Below, piece by piece: positions 15,674-21,402 of a DNA stretch of 21,402 bases. The notes under the pieces were generated by a model. That model saw only the letters and a program-made list of their open reading frames with translations. It did not search any database and had not been told where the DNA came from. Made by a program: the position numbers and the translations under genes. The stretch's first letter is position 1, and each line of letters opens with the position of its first letter. Source of the DNA: an uncultured Dorea sp. (lineage in GTDB: Bacteria; Bacillota; Clostridia; Lachnospirales; Lachnospiraceae); assembly GCA_910588745.1 (NCBI GenBank), contig CAJURK010000031.1:1-21402 (forward strand). The letters run 5' to 3'.

Positions 15674-16261
15674 TTGGATGACACAAGAACCAAAATCATC
15701 TTCGCAGCGATGAAAGCTGTAAGGCAGTATGGCCTGGAGGGAGTACGGATTCAGAACATCAGCGAGCTGGCAGGGCTGTCTTCTGGGGCATTGTATCGTT
15801 ATTTTGACAGTAAAGAGCAGTTAATGATGGAGTGCTTTACTTATGTAGATAAGCAGGCGGCGGCCGTGTTTGAACGTTTGAGCTTTGACCCGCTCATGAT
15901 GCTTGCCGAACCCATAGGAGCGGTGAAAACGCTCTGGGTTCCTTATTTTCGTTTTTGGCTGGCAAGGCCGGATGAAACAGTATTTTATCACCGGTTTCGG
16001 GACAGCGCTTTCTTTCCGACATATGACAGGAATCGGGATGCGAGTTACTTCGAGACGTTTGCCGATATGGTCAGGGCTTTCCATAAGGCTTTTCCCAGCT
16101 TAAAGCAGATAAACCAGGATTTGTTGTGGCTTCATGTACTTACCAGTACGGTAATGTATGCTAAGTATGTGGTAGAAGGGGTTCTTCCAGATAATCAGGA
16201 GACGGAAGAGACCGTGTTCCAGTTTCTGACTGTAGGGTTGAGCGGCTATCTGAGGCTGTAG
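15674..16261 (+). CDS. TetR/AcrR-family transcriptional regulator
   Basis: The 195-residue protein has a TetR DNA-binding domain at residues 1-50 (IIFAAMKAVRQYGLEGV, then ISELAGLSSGALYRYFDSKEQL) and a divergent helical ligand domain. The start is TTG at 15674 with a GAAGTGAG-type ribosome site; the next in-frame ATG would remove the first helix, and a stop lies 9 bp upstream. It follows the MATE gene by 36 bp and is probably cotranscribed with it, so repression of the exporter is a reasonable inference. A terminator follows immediately. A perfect palindrome at 16393-16408 is a possible binding site. Confidence 0.87.
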   Translation: MDDTRTKIIFAAMKAVRQYGLEGVRIQNISELAGLSSGALYRYFDSKEQLMMECFTYVDKQAAAVFERLSFDPLMMLAEPIGAVKTLWVPYFRFWLARPDETVFYHRFRDSAFFPTYDRNRDASYFETFADMVRAFHKAFPSLKQINQDLLWLHVLTSTVMYAKYVVEGVLPDNQETEETVFQFLTVGLSGYLRL

Positions 16262-16270
16262 AAGAAAAAT

Positions 16271-16306
16271 AAAAACATACCGCTGAAGTGCAGTGTGTTT
16301 TTATTT
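16271..16306 (+). terminator. Intrinsic terminator after the TetR gene
   Basis: AAAAACATAC (16271-16280) pairs with GTGTGTTTTT (16293-16302), one pair being G-T, with a 12-nt loop and a T-rich tail. It begins 10 bp after the stop codon. Confidence 0.75.
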
Positions 16307-16392
16307 AATAGAGAATGAATGTTTATTTACGACAGTATTTCGTCTTTATGCCTCAACGATATCGCACAGTAGGGAGGTGTTTTTTATTTTAC

Positions 16393-16408
16393 GTAAATAA
16401 ATATTTAC
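16393..16408. promoter_or_regulatory. Perfect 16-bp palindrome, candidate TetR operator
   Basis: GTAAATAAATATTTAC is an inverted repeat with 7-bp arms and a 2-bp centre. An inverted half-copy TTATTTAC occurs at 16323-16330. Length and symmetry suit a TetR-type dimer, and the TetR gene ends 130 bp to the left, but no promoter overlapping it was identified, so its target is unclear. Confidence 0.45.
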
Positions 16409-16520
16409 TTACTTGCTTGAAAATAACCGGACTAAAGAGAAGTGGAACGATAGGCCGCGCTTGGACTGACTTCGGCAAAAAGTTAAAAAAATGATTTTGA
16501 TAAACTGTAACAAATTCTGG

Positions 16521-16549
16521 TTGCAGTATGTCGGACGCTGTGCTACAAT
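16521..16549 (+). promoter_or_regulatory. Promoter of the folT transcript
   Basis: TTGCAG (16521-16526), a 17-bp spacer and TACAAT (16544-16549), with TGC just before the -10, form a good extended sigma-A promoter. The predicted start near 16556 lies 25 nt before the riboswitch. Confidence 0.7.
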
Positions 16550-16580
16550 GTAGCGGTAACAAGTGAATAGAAGAAGAAAC

Positions 16581-16742
16581 GCAGAGTAGGAATATACGCG
16601 TTAAGTGCCGGTGGGACGGGGAGTTGCCTGCCGGACGAAAAGCAGTGGAGGAATCCGGGAACGAGCCGCATCATGAAGGGCGGGTCTATATCGGATGGTT
16701 TCAGCCGCTGCTTGCGGTGTACATTCCGCATCCCGCTGCTGC
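16581..16742 (+). ncRNA. Tetrahydrofolate (THF) riboswitch
   Basis: The leader matches the THF riboswitch consensus: GAGTAG, the hallmark GCGTTAAGTG (16598-16607), P3 CCGG / CCGG around the loop TGGGACGGGGAGTTG, ACGAAAAGC, and the closing GCGGTG...CGCATCCCGCT. P1 is formed by GCAG / CTGC at the ends, P2 by GGAATATAC / GTACATTCC with one mismatch, and P4 by AAGCAG / CTGCTT (16640-16645 and 16708-16713). P4 carries an unusually long arm of about 60 nt. It precedes a folate transporter gene, the classical target, and probably controls translation. The riboswitch class is recalled from memory, not computed. Confidence 0.88.
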
Positions 16743-16765
16743 ACATAAGAGACGCATCATTATTG

Positions 16766-16785
16766 TTTGCAGGGTTGCCTGCAAA
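16766..16785 (+). promoter_or_regulatory. Hairpin between riboswitch and folT ribosome site
   Basis: TTTGCAGG and CCTGCAAA form a perfect 8-bp stem with loop GTTG. The left arm TTTGCAG is also complementary to CTGCAAA at 16826-16832, which overlaps the AAGGAGG ribosome site (16831-16837). The two pairings exclude each other, so this may be the expression switch of the riboswitch. Confidence 0.5.
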
Positions 16786-16845
16786 TAGTAAAAGAATACC
16801 TGCTTATGAGCAGTTTTACGGGCTGCTGCAAAGGAGGTATTTTTT

Positions 16846-17391
16846 ATGACCAATTTGAGACGACAGTTTAGGGACTCCTTTCATGAGCTGAAAGACGTAA
16901 AAGCGTTAGCAATGACGGCAATGCTGCTTGCCGTCGCAGTGGTGTTAGGATTCTACACCCTGCAGGTGACGGATTTTATTAAAATCGGCTTTGCATTTAT
17001 TGCGGACGAGATGACCGGCATGCTGTTTGGGCCGGTGGTAGGCGGATTGATGGGAGGGGCGGCAGATCTTGTGAAATTTCTGGTTCGCCCAACGGGGCCG
17101 TTTTTCCCGGGATTTACGATCAGCGGAGCGGCGAGCGGTGTCATATACGGTATGGTATTGTATAAAAAGCCGCCGACCCTTGGGCGGGTAGCGCTTGCCA
17201 ATGGCATTGTGATGATTGTGGTGAACATCTGCATGAATACTTACTGGCTGACGCTGCTGTACGGAGATGCATTTTTTGCAATCTTACCGGCCAGGATAAT
17301 CAAACAGGCGGTGATGTATCCAATCTATGTGGCGCTGTTTTACGGCGTCAGCAGGGTTCTTGGGAAAGCAAAGCTGTTTGCTCTGGTTTAG
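16846..17391 (+). CDS. folT: ECF transporter S component, folate-specific
   Basis: The 181-residue protein is a small S subunit of an energy-coupling-factor transporter with about five to six membrane segments. Typical FolT features are the LKDVKALAMTAMLLA start with the AMxxA-type helix, the FIADEMTGMLFGPVVGGLMGGAADLVKF segment and RPTGPFFPGFTISGA (each stretch continuous in the protein). It captures folate and works with shared EcfT and EcfA subunits encoded elsewhere. The ATG follows AAGGAGG. The THF riboswitch upstream independently supports the folate assignment. It is convergent with bceAB and shares the terminator between them. Confidence 0.92.
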   Translation: MTNLRRQFRDSFHELKDVKALAMTAMLLAVAVVLGFYTLQVTDFIKIGFAFIADEMTGMLFGPVVGGLMGGAADLVKFLVRPTGPFFPGFTISGAASGVIYGMVLYKKPPTLGRVALANGIVMIVVNICMNTYWLTLLYGDAFFAILPARIIKQAVMYPIYVALFYGVSRVLGKAKLFALV

Positions 17392-17445
17392 GAAATTTTT
17401 TTTCTATTTCCAATACAAAAGAAGAATGTATGTTTGATTAAAAAA

Positions 17446-17491
17446 CTGCCTGCATAAAGAAGGTGTTTTAACACCTTCTTTATGCAGGCAG
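17446..17491. terminator. Shared bidirectional terminator, 22-bp stem
   Basis: A perfect inverted repeat with 22-bp arms and a 2-bp centre has A-run and T-run flanks on both sides, so it can end both folT and bceAB transcripts. The last codons (Leu-Pro-Ala) and stop of bceB lie inside its arm. Confidence 0.9.
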
Positions 17492-19408
17492 TACGTCTTT
17501 TTTGAGACGGATATATGCGGCCAGGATATAGATGAAATAGATGAGAAAAAACAGCGCCAGGCTGGTTCCAATGATTACTAGGGGGTGGCTTGCTCCCGTT
17601 AAAATGCCTGGCTCTACGGCGTTTCCAACGCTGAATATCATAGGCGTTCCGATCAGGACAGGCGGGATTGCCGGCATGACATAATATACGGCAAGCTGGC
17701 GGCGCAGCGCGCTTTTCATGTCCCGTCGTTCCATGCCAAGTTGATTCAGAAGCGAGAACTGACGTTGATAGCGCGCCGTTTCAGCAAGCTGCTGTACGGT
17801 TAAAATTGCGGCGGCAGTCATCGTGAGGATCAGCGCTAAGTAATACAGCGGGAAGACGATTGCAGCCGTTAAGACGGCGCGGTTTCTGTCTTCATGGGAG
17901 CGGACATGCAGCGTATCGTATTCCGTTTCGCAATAAGTATTCCTTAGACGGTCTAGGGCCTGGTACTGGGATTCGCCGACAGGGTTCTCGGTCATAGCGG
18001 CAAAGAGCGTACGGCAGACGGGTTTGGTTTCCGCCAGGCTGTCCGGCAGGATTAGAAGAAATCCGTGTCCATTGGCATTATCCCACTGATACTGGTTGAA
18101 ATCTTCGGTATAGACCGCGCCGGGAGACAGCGCGCCCTCCGGCGCTTCTATAACAGGGGCGTTGTCAGATACAGCCTGTTTTAGATGGGGGATACAATGG
18201 ATCAGATATTTGCCGGGAACCAGAGGGGCTTCGGAATATCCAAGCATTTTGCGCAGCGCTGCATAATCGCTGTACCGCATCAGGGTATCGTATGGAAAAG
18301 AAAAATCCGTTGGCGTTATCTTTTCAGATATTTGTGCGGAGTCGTCCTGATACAGGCGGTACGTAAGGGAAGTTTCCAAAGGGATATGCTTTTGGATATA
18401 GTCCATGTAGCGGGGCATGGTTTCCTCCGGCGCGGCGGCGCTGATGAATAAGTCGAAGCTCGAGACCTGCGCCGCCCGGTTTTTGAAAACGGCGGCGAAA
18501 GTCATTCCGCTTCCTTCTGTAATCAGAACGGCGGTTAACAGAAGAGATATAACAGCCATGACTACGCCCATTGAGGTAAGTTTAGAAGACAGGGTGCGGA
18601 ATACCAGCAGCGTTACTCCTTTATATTTTTTTCCCGGGCGCTTTTCAAACCAAGCGGGAACGCCGGAGGAAAAGCTTAGGAAGAAGCCGAAGAGGGAGAA
18701 AATGATGCATGCGGCGCCGAGAAGTCCAGGCAGCAGATTCATCAGAACCATTAGAAAGGTTCCGACGATTCCCAATACAATAGACAGGACAAATAACCTC
18801 CGGCGCTTTGTATCCGTCTGGATAGACGCCTCTTCGTTTTTCCTGTCGAAATAAATCAGGTCGTAAATTTTCATGGAGCATATCCGCTTCGTCCCTTTTA
18901 TCTGCGCAAAAAAATAGATGAACAAAAAATACAGGAGCGTAAGTCCTACAGCCTTTGGCATAAAGGAGACGGAAAATGTATAGGCTGTTTGGGACAACGC
19001 CAGTATCATTGCCCGCAGCGCCTGATAGATCAAGAGTCCTAATAAGAGACCCGGTATCAGCGCAAAGCCGCCCACGATTAGATTTTCCAGAAAAAAGAGC
19101 CGGGAAACTTGCTTTGGTTCAAGGCCGGCCAGGATGTAAGTTCCCAATTCCCGGCTCCTGCGTAAAAGCATGAAACCGCTGATGTAGTGTACCAGCCAGC
19201 CGATAACGAAAATGGCGGCAATACTGGCAAGAACAATAAAGACAGGAAAATTATCCACTATTTGCGACAGATTTTTCAGTTCCTCCGAAAACACCAGCCC
19301 GTTAAAGGCATAGAGCAATGCGGAGGATAAAATCATCGTAACGAAATAAACCAGATAGTCGTTCGCCTGCCGTCTTGCGTTTCTGCAAGATAATTTAAAT
19401 AATGTCAC
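17480..19408 (-). CDS. bceB: BceB-type FtsX-like ABC permease
   Basis: The 642-residue membrane protein matches BceB permeases of antimicrobial-peptide resistance transporters: an N-terminal segment TLFKLSCRNARRQANDYLVYF, about ten membrane helices, and a large extracellular domain of about 200 residues between the middle helices (from about the AAVFKNRAAQVSSFDLF region). BceAB transporters free cell-wall precursors from peptides such as bacitracin and also act as the sensor for BceS. I place the start at GTG 19408 because a perfect GGAGGTGAT precedes it; a longer ATG-started frame overlaps bceA by 140 bp and adds unrelated residues. The GTG overlaps the bceA end by 14 bp. The peptide handled is unknown. 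Confidence 0.9.
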   Translation of the reverse strand: MTLFKLSCRNARRQANDYLVYFVTMILSSALLYAFNGLVFSEELKNLSQIVDNFPVFIVLASIAAIFVIGWLVHYISGFMLLRRSRELGTYILAGLEPKQVSRLFFLENLIVGGFALIPGLLLGLLIYQALRAMILALSQTAYTFSVSFMPKAVGLTLLYFLFIYFFAQIKGTKRICSMKIYDLIYFDRKNEEASIQTDTKRRRLFVLSIVLGIVGTFLMVLMNLLPGLLGAACIIFSLFGFFLSFSSGVPAWFEKRPGKKYKGVTLLVFRTLSSKLTSMGVVMAVISLLLTAVLITEGSGMTFAAVFKNRAAQVSSFDLFISAAAPEETMPRYMDYIQKHIPLETSLTYRLYQDDSAQISEKITPTDFSFPYDTLMRYSDYAALRKMLGYSEAPLVPGKYLIHCIPHLKQAVSDNAPVIEAPEGALSPGAVYTEDFNQYQWDNANGHGFLLILPDSLAETKPVCRTLFAAMTENPVGESQYQALDRLRNTYCETEYDTLHVRSHEDRNRAVLTAAIVFPLYYLALILTMTAAAILTVQQLAETARYQRQFSLLNQLGMERRDMKSALRRQLAVYYVMPAIPPVLIGTPMIFSVGNAVEPGILTGASHPLVIIGTSLALFFLIYFIYILAAYIRLKKDVLPA

Positions 19409-20153
19409 TGATATCACCTCCAAGCAAAGCAAGCACATCCAAAATTTCGTGATAGAATACCGTCCGGCTTCTGCCGCCGCGAAAAAGTTCGTTAAAAATC
19501 CTTCCGTCTTTGAGAAACAGCACTCGCCCGGCATAGCTTGCGCCGTAGGCGTCGTGGGTTACCATAAGGATCGTGGCGTTGATTTCCCGGTTCATGCGGC
19601 TCATAACCTCCAGAAGGTTTTTCGACGCTTTGGAATCTAAGGCGCCGGTGGGTTCGTCGGCCAGCAGAAGCGTCTGGCCCGCCACAATAGCTCTGGCGCA
19701 GGCGGCTCGCTGCTTTTGTCCGCCGGATATCTGATAGGGAAATTTCTGCAGGATATCGGCGATGCCGAGAAGTTCCGCCACCTGCAAAACCTGTTCTTTT
19801 ACGGTGTGGGGATTCTCATGATTTAAGGACAGAGCCAGTCCGATATTTTCCTCCACAGTCAGGGTATCTAATAGATTGAACTCCTGGAATACGAAGCCGA
19901 GTTTTTTCCGCCTGAATTGCGCTAAGGCGCTTTGGGGCAGATCGGAGATGTCGGTTCCGTCCAGAAGGATTTTTCCAGCGCTGACGGTGTCGATGGTAGA
20001 AATGCAGTTTAACAGAGTGGTCTTGCCGCTGCCGGAAGCTCCCATAATGGCGATAAATTCGCCGTCGTCCACGTGGAAGCTAACCCGGTCTAAGGCTTTG
20101 GTTACCTGATTTTTATTGCCGTAATATTTTTCGATGTTTTGAATTTGCAGCAT
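19395..20153 (-). CDS. bceA: BceA-type ABC transporter ATPase
   Basis: The 252-residue ATPase has Walker A GASGSGKTT (38-46), Q-loop Q90, signature ISGGQKQR (142-149), Walker B LLLADEP (162-168) and the MVTHD switch. It belongs to the MacB/LolD/BceA group, which pairs with FtsX-like permeases such as the overlapping downstream gene. The ATG follows AAGGAGG. No two-component system is encoded beside it in the window, although a BceR-type site lies about 110 bp upstream. Confidence 0.93.
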   Translation of the reverse strand: MLQIQNIEKYYGNKNQVTKALDRVSFHVDDGEFIAIMGASGSGKTTLLNCISTIDTVSAGKILLDGTDISDLPQSALAQFRRKKLGFVFQEFNLLDTLTVEENIGLALSLNHENPHTVKEQVLQVAELLGIADILQKFPYQISGGQKQRAACARAIVAGQTLLLADEPTGALDSKASKNLLEVMSRMNREINATILMVTHDAYGASYAGRVLFLKDGRIFNELFRGGRSRTVFYHEILDVLALLGGDISDII

Positions 20154-20232
20154 ACGTCCTCCTTTTATGTTTTATGCCGTGTGTATGGTCTGCTTTATTA
20201 GGTACAGTGATAGGATACAGCAAAAGTAGGGC

Positions 20233-20273
20233 GTAAGGTAGCGGTTTGATATTGCGCTGCCTTACATTTTTGT
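20233..20273 (+). other. 11-bp stem-loop with T-run upstream of bceA
   Basis: GTAAGGTAGCG (20233-20243) pairs with CGCTGCCTTAC (20255-20265), one pair being G-T, and is followed on the plus strand by ATTTTTGT. It looks like a plus-strand terminator, but no plus-strand gene precedes it. Its right arm overlaps the BceR-like site, so part of the symmetry may reflect that operator and a second half-site GTAAGG. Confidence 0.45.
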
Positions 20274-20276
20274 AAG
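20261..20276 (-). promoter_or_regulatory. BceR-type operator upstream of bceAB
   Basis: CTTACATTTTTGTAAG is a perfect 6-4-6 inverted repeat matching the known BceR pattern TnACA-N4-TGTAA. It lies 108 bp upstream of the bceA start, as expected for an activator site above the promoter. I could not place the -10 box with confidence. Confidence 0.65.
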
Positions 20277-20452
20277 ATTACTGAATTCGGAAAAGGTTTG
20301 AGTTTATTGGGTTTGCGGAATATCATGTGTACAATTTCTGTGATTACGTTATCTGGGTAGTTGGCATTATATCACGCTCGGGGTATGAAGTCTATTGAAT
20401 TGTCAAGGTACTTTGTTTTGGCGTTCAGGCTATATACGTCTTGTACATATTA

Positions 20453-20481
20453 TTGAGAATAATGATGATTTGTGGTATTAT
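20453..20481 (+). promoter_or_regulatory. Strong promoter upstream of a short terminated transcript
   Basis: TTGAGA (20453-20458), a 17-bp spacer and TATTAT (20476-20481) make a near-consensus sigma-A promoter with a predicted start near 20488. Confidence 0.6.
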
Positions 20482-20487
20482 AAAAAA

Positions 20488-20578
20488 GAATAAAGAAAGA
20501 TGTTACATGATAGCTAATAATAAATATGTTGGAGGTATACAACCACTTATAAAGACTGGATTTCAGTCTTATTTTTGT
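20488..20578 (+). ncRNA. Candidate small RNA or attenuated leader
   Basis: The stretch from the predicted start near 20488 to the terminator at 20552-20578 would give an RNA of about 90 nt. It contains a small hairpin GTTG / CAAC (20528-20543) that exposes GGAGG in its loop. A 27-codon frame beginning MIANNKYVGG overlaps it but has a poor ribosome site and runs through the terminator. It could be a free small RNA or an attenuator for the sequence after it. The boundaries are predicted, not observed. Confidence 0.4.
20552..20578 (+). terminator. Intrinsic terminator of the short transcript
   Basis: AAGACTG (20552-20558) and CAGTCTT (20564-20570) form a 7-bp stem with loop GATTT, followed by ATTTTTGT. 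Confidence 0.65.
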
Positions 20579-20680
20579 CAAATTTTGTAAATACCTTTGT
20601 AGATATTTATGGATATACATAATATAATGAAGGATACCAGGAGGAGCTTTTAAGGAGAGGCTATCGGAGAAGGAATTTAA

Positions 20681-20887
20681 GAGCATAGTAGCAGGGCGAA
20701 GGTGCTTACGACTAAAAGCTTTGACCTTACCCAGAATTTTGACGAGGCATGGTCTTTTGTGGATGAGAATTTTGTCTATAAAAAAGGCGAGTGGGTGGAA
20801 GTGAAGGATTTTAACGAGAATCGCTGGCAGAACTCAACTACGGGAATTCATTTCTGGATGAGCAGGACGGAGGCCGCGGCGTATTAG
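20681..20887 (+). pseudogene. Remnant of a DUF5758-like protein C-terminus
   Basis: About 60 residues with FVYKKGEWVEVKDF, ENRW and STTGIHFWMSRTEAAAY resemble the C-terminal DUF5758 domain found after pentapeptide repeats in phage and other accessory proteins, where ENRW...CSTGIHFF(I)TR.EA..Y is the pattern I recall. The similarity seems to continue upstream of the first possible start (GTG at 20702) into RAK, up to an in-frame stop at 20678-20680, and no proper ribosome site precedes the GTG. A GGAGG at 20640 has no start codon at the right distance. I read it as the surviving tail of a larger gene. A short functional protein from GTG 20702 is the alternative. Confidence 0.6.
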
Positions 20888-20902
20888 CTAGTGGCCGAGG
20901 CG

Positions 20903-20934
20903 TGGCTCCCCCGCGGCTGGGAGCGTCTTTTTTA
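20903..20934 (+). terminator. Intrinsic terminator after the DUF5758-like remnant
   Basis: GCTCCC (20905-20910) pairs with GGGAGC (20919-20924) and is followed by GTC and six T. It separates the remnant from the AT-rich gene that follows. Confidence 0.75.
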
Positions 20935-20956
20935 ATATTTTTATGAGGTGTATAAT

Positions 20957-21331
20957 ATGAAAAAAATTCAGAATTACAATGCAACAAAATATATGAATGT
21001 CGGTTACTCTTTAGTCGAAGATGGCATTTACAAAATTGAAGTAGACGAAGAAATCTTATATGTAACTTCATTGACGTTTACACAAGAAGTAGAATTAGAT
21101 GAAGGCAAAGATGCAAGTGAAATTTCGCAGTATCCATTGGAGGATTTGCTTGACAAATTTTATTGTCATATATCTGATTTTTATGAAAATCTCAATTTGG
21201 CCCAATCTCAAAATTGTTATCTTGAATTTGCAAGTCCCGATTTGGAAGATATAAAGCAGTTGCGCTCAATTATTGGAAAGCACATATATAATAAAGAAAT
21301 TGATGGATATGTGCAACTTATAATTGAGTGA
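20957..21331 (+). CDS. Hypothetical protein, AT-rich orphan
   Basis: I do not recognise this 124-residue acidic protein. It starts MKKIQNYNATKYMNVGYS and ends GYVQLIIE, has no signal peptide or membrane segment, and looks like a compact soluble alpha/beta protein with a charged helical stretch around LEDLLDKFYCHISDFYENL. The ATG at 20957 has GAGGTG at 20945-20950; an in-frame GTG at 20948 lies inside that site and is less likely. Base and codon use are much more AT-rich than in the genes to the left (many AAA, ATA, TTA, GAA codons), which suggests horizontal gain. Size, acidity and the accessory surroundings fit an immunity protein or a phage-island gene, but that is speculation. Confidence 0.72.
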   Translation: MKKIQNYNATKYMNVGYSLVEDGIYKIEVDEEILYVTSLTFTQEVELDEGKDASEISQYPLEDLLDKFYCHISDFYENLNLAQSQNCYLEFASPDLEDIKQLRSIIGKHIYNKEIDGYVQLIIE

Positions 21332-21402
21332 ATTGTAATACTGGAGGACAAGACCAAGAAACCAACGGTATGCCATGTTCACCTGAATCTCTTCTGATAT
21401 TC
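21332..21402. other. Right edge, no gene recognised
   Basis: The last 71 bases contain a GGAGG near 21343 but no start codon at a suitable distance; an ATG at 21370 is too far away to call. A gene may begin just beyond the window. Confidence 0.4.

Noticed and set aside
19409..19534. Longer bceB starting at ATG 19534
   Set aside because: It would overlap bceA by 140 bp and lacks the perfect GGAGGTGAT site that precedes GTG 19408; the extra residues are bceA in another frame.
20494..20590. 27-codon peptide (MIANNKYVGG...) as a leader peptide or toxin
   Set aside because: No adequate ribosome site, no membrane-toxin character, and it runs through the intrinsic terminator.
1..21402. CRISPR array or other regularly spaced repeat array
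   Set aside because: No series of identical direct repeats with regular spacers was found by reading the window.

Overview
The window looks like a piece of a low-to-mid GC Firmicutes chromosome, most likely a gut Clostridia of the Lachnospiraceae type. This is inferred from strong AAGGAGG-type ribosome binding sites, AT-rich intergenic regions with canonical sigma-A promoters, a fused fructose PTS, a BceAB-type exporter, a tetrahydrofolate riboswitch in front of folT, and a tRNA-Gly without an encoded CCA. No database search was possible, so all family names rest on motifs and remembered consensus patterns.

Left part (1-6902). A five-gene minus-strand operon runs from a lipoprotein substrate-binding protein through a fused two-domain permease, an ATPase of the iron/phosphonate/sugar-phosphate type and an RNase Z/PhnP-like metallo-beta-lactamase hydrolase to an MgtC/SapB membrane protein. 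A PHP-family phosphoesterase is transcribed divergently across a 362-bp AT-rich control region with repeats. Together these suggest uptake and hydrolysis of a phosphorylated or phosphodiester compound rather than plain iron import. The extreme left edge has an outward minus-strand promoter and two hairpins.

Middle part (7000-11400). This holds a fructose operon: 1-phosphofructokinase (fruK) and a fructose PTS EIIABC (fruA), then a long terminator, then a DeoR-family regulator with its own promoter. A tRNA-Gly(GCC) on the minus strand has a clear promoter and terminator.

Right-middle part (11500-17400). A plus-strand run holds an MBL-fold hydrolase, a compact formate/nitrite-transporter-family protein, homoserine dehydrogenase, a MATE exporter whose start overlaps the dehydrogenase end, and a TetR regulator. 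After a terminator comes a 540-bp leader region with a perfect 16-bp palindrome, a promoter and a tetrahydrofolate riboswitch controlling the ECF folate transporter subunit FolT.

Right part (17446-21402). bceAB is on the minus strand, convergent with folT, sharing a 22-bp-stem terminator with it. It has a good BceR-type operator upstream but no two-component system in the window. Beyond that is an accessory-looking patch: a promoter followed within about 100 bp by an intrinsic terminator (candidate small RNA), a start-less remnant of a DUF5758-like phage/pentapeptide protein, and an AT-rich orphan gene of unknown function.
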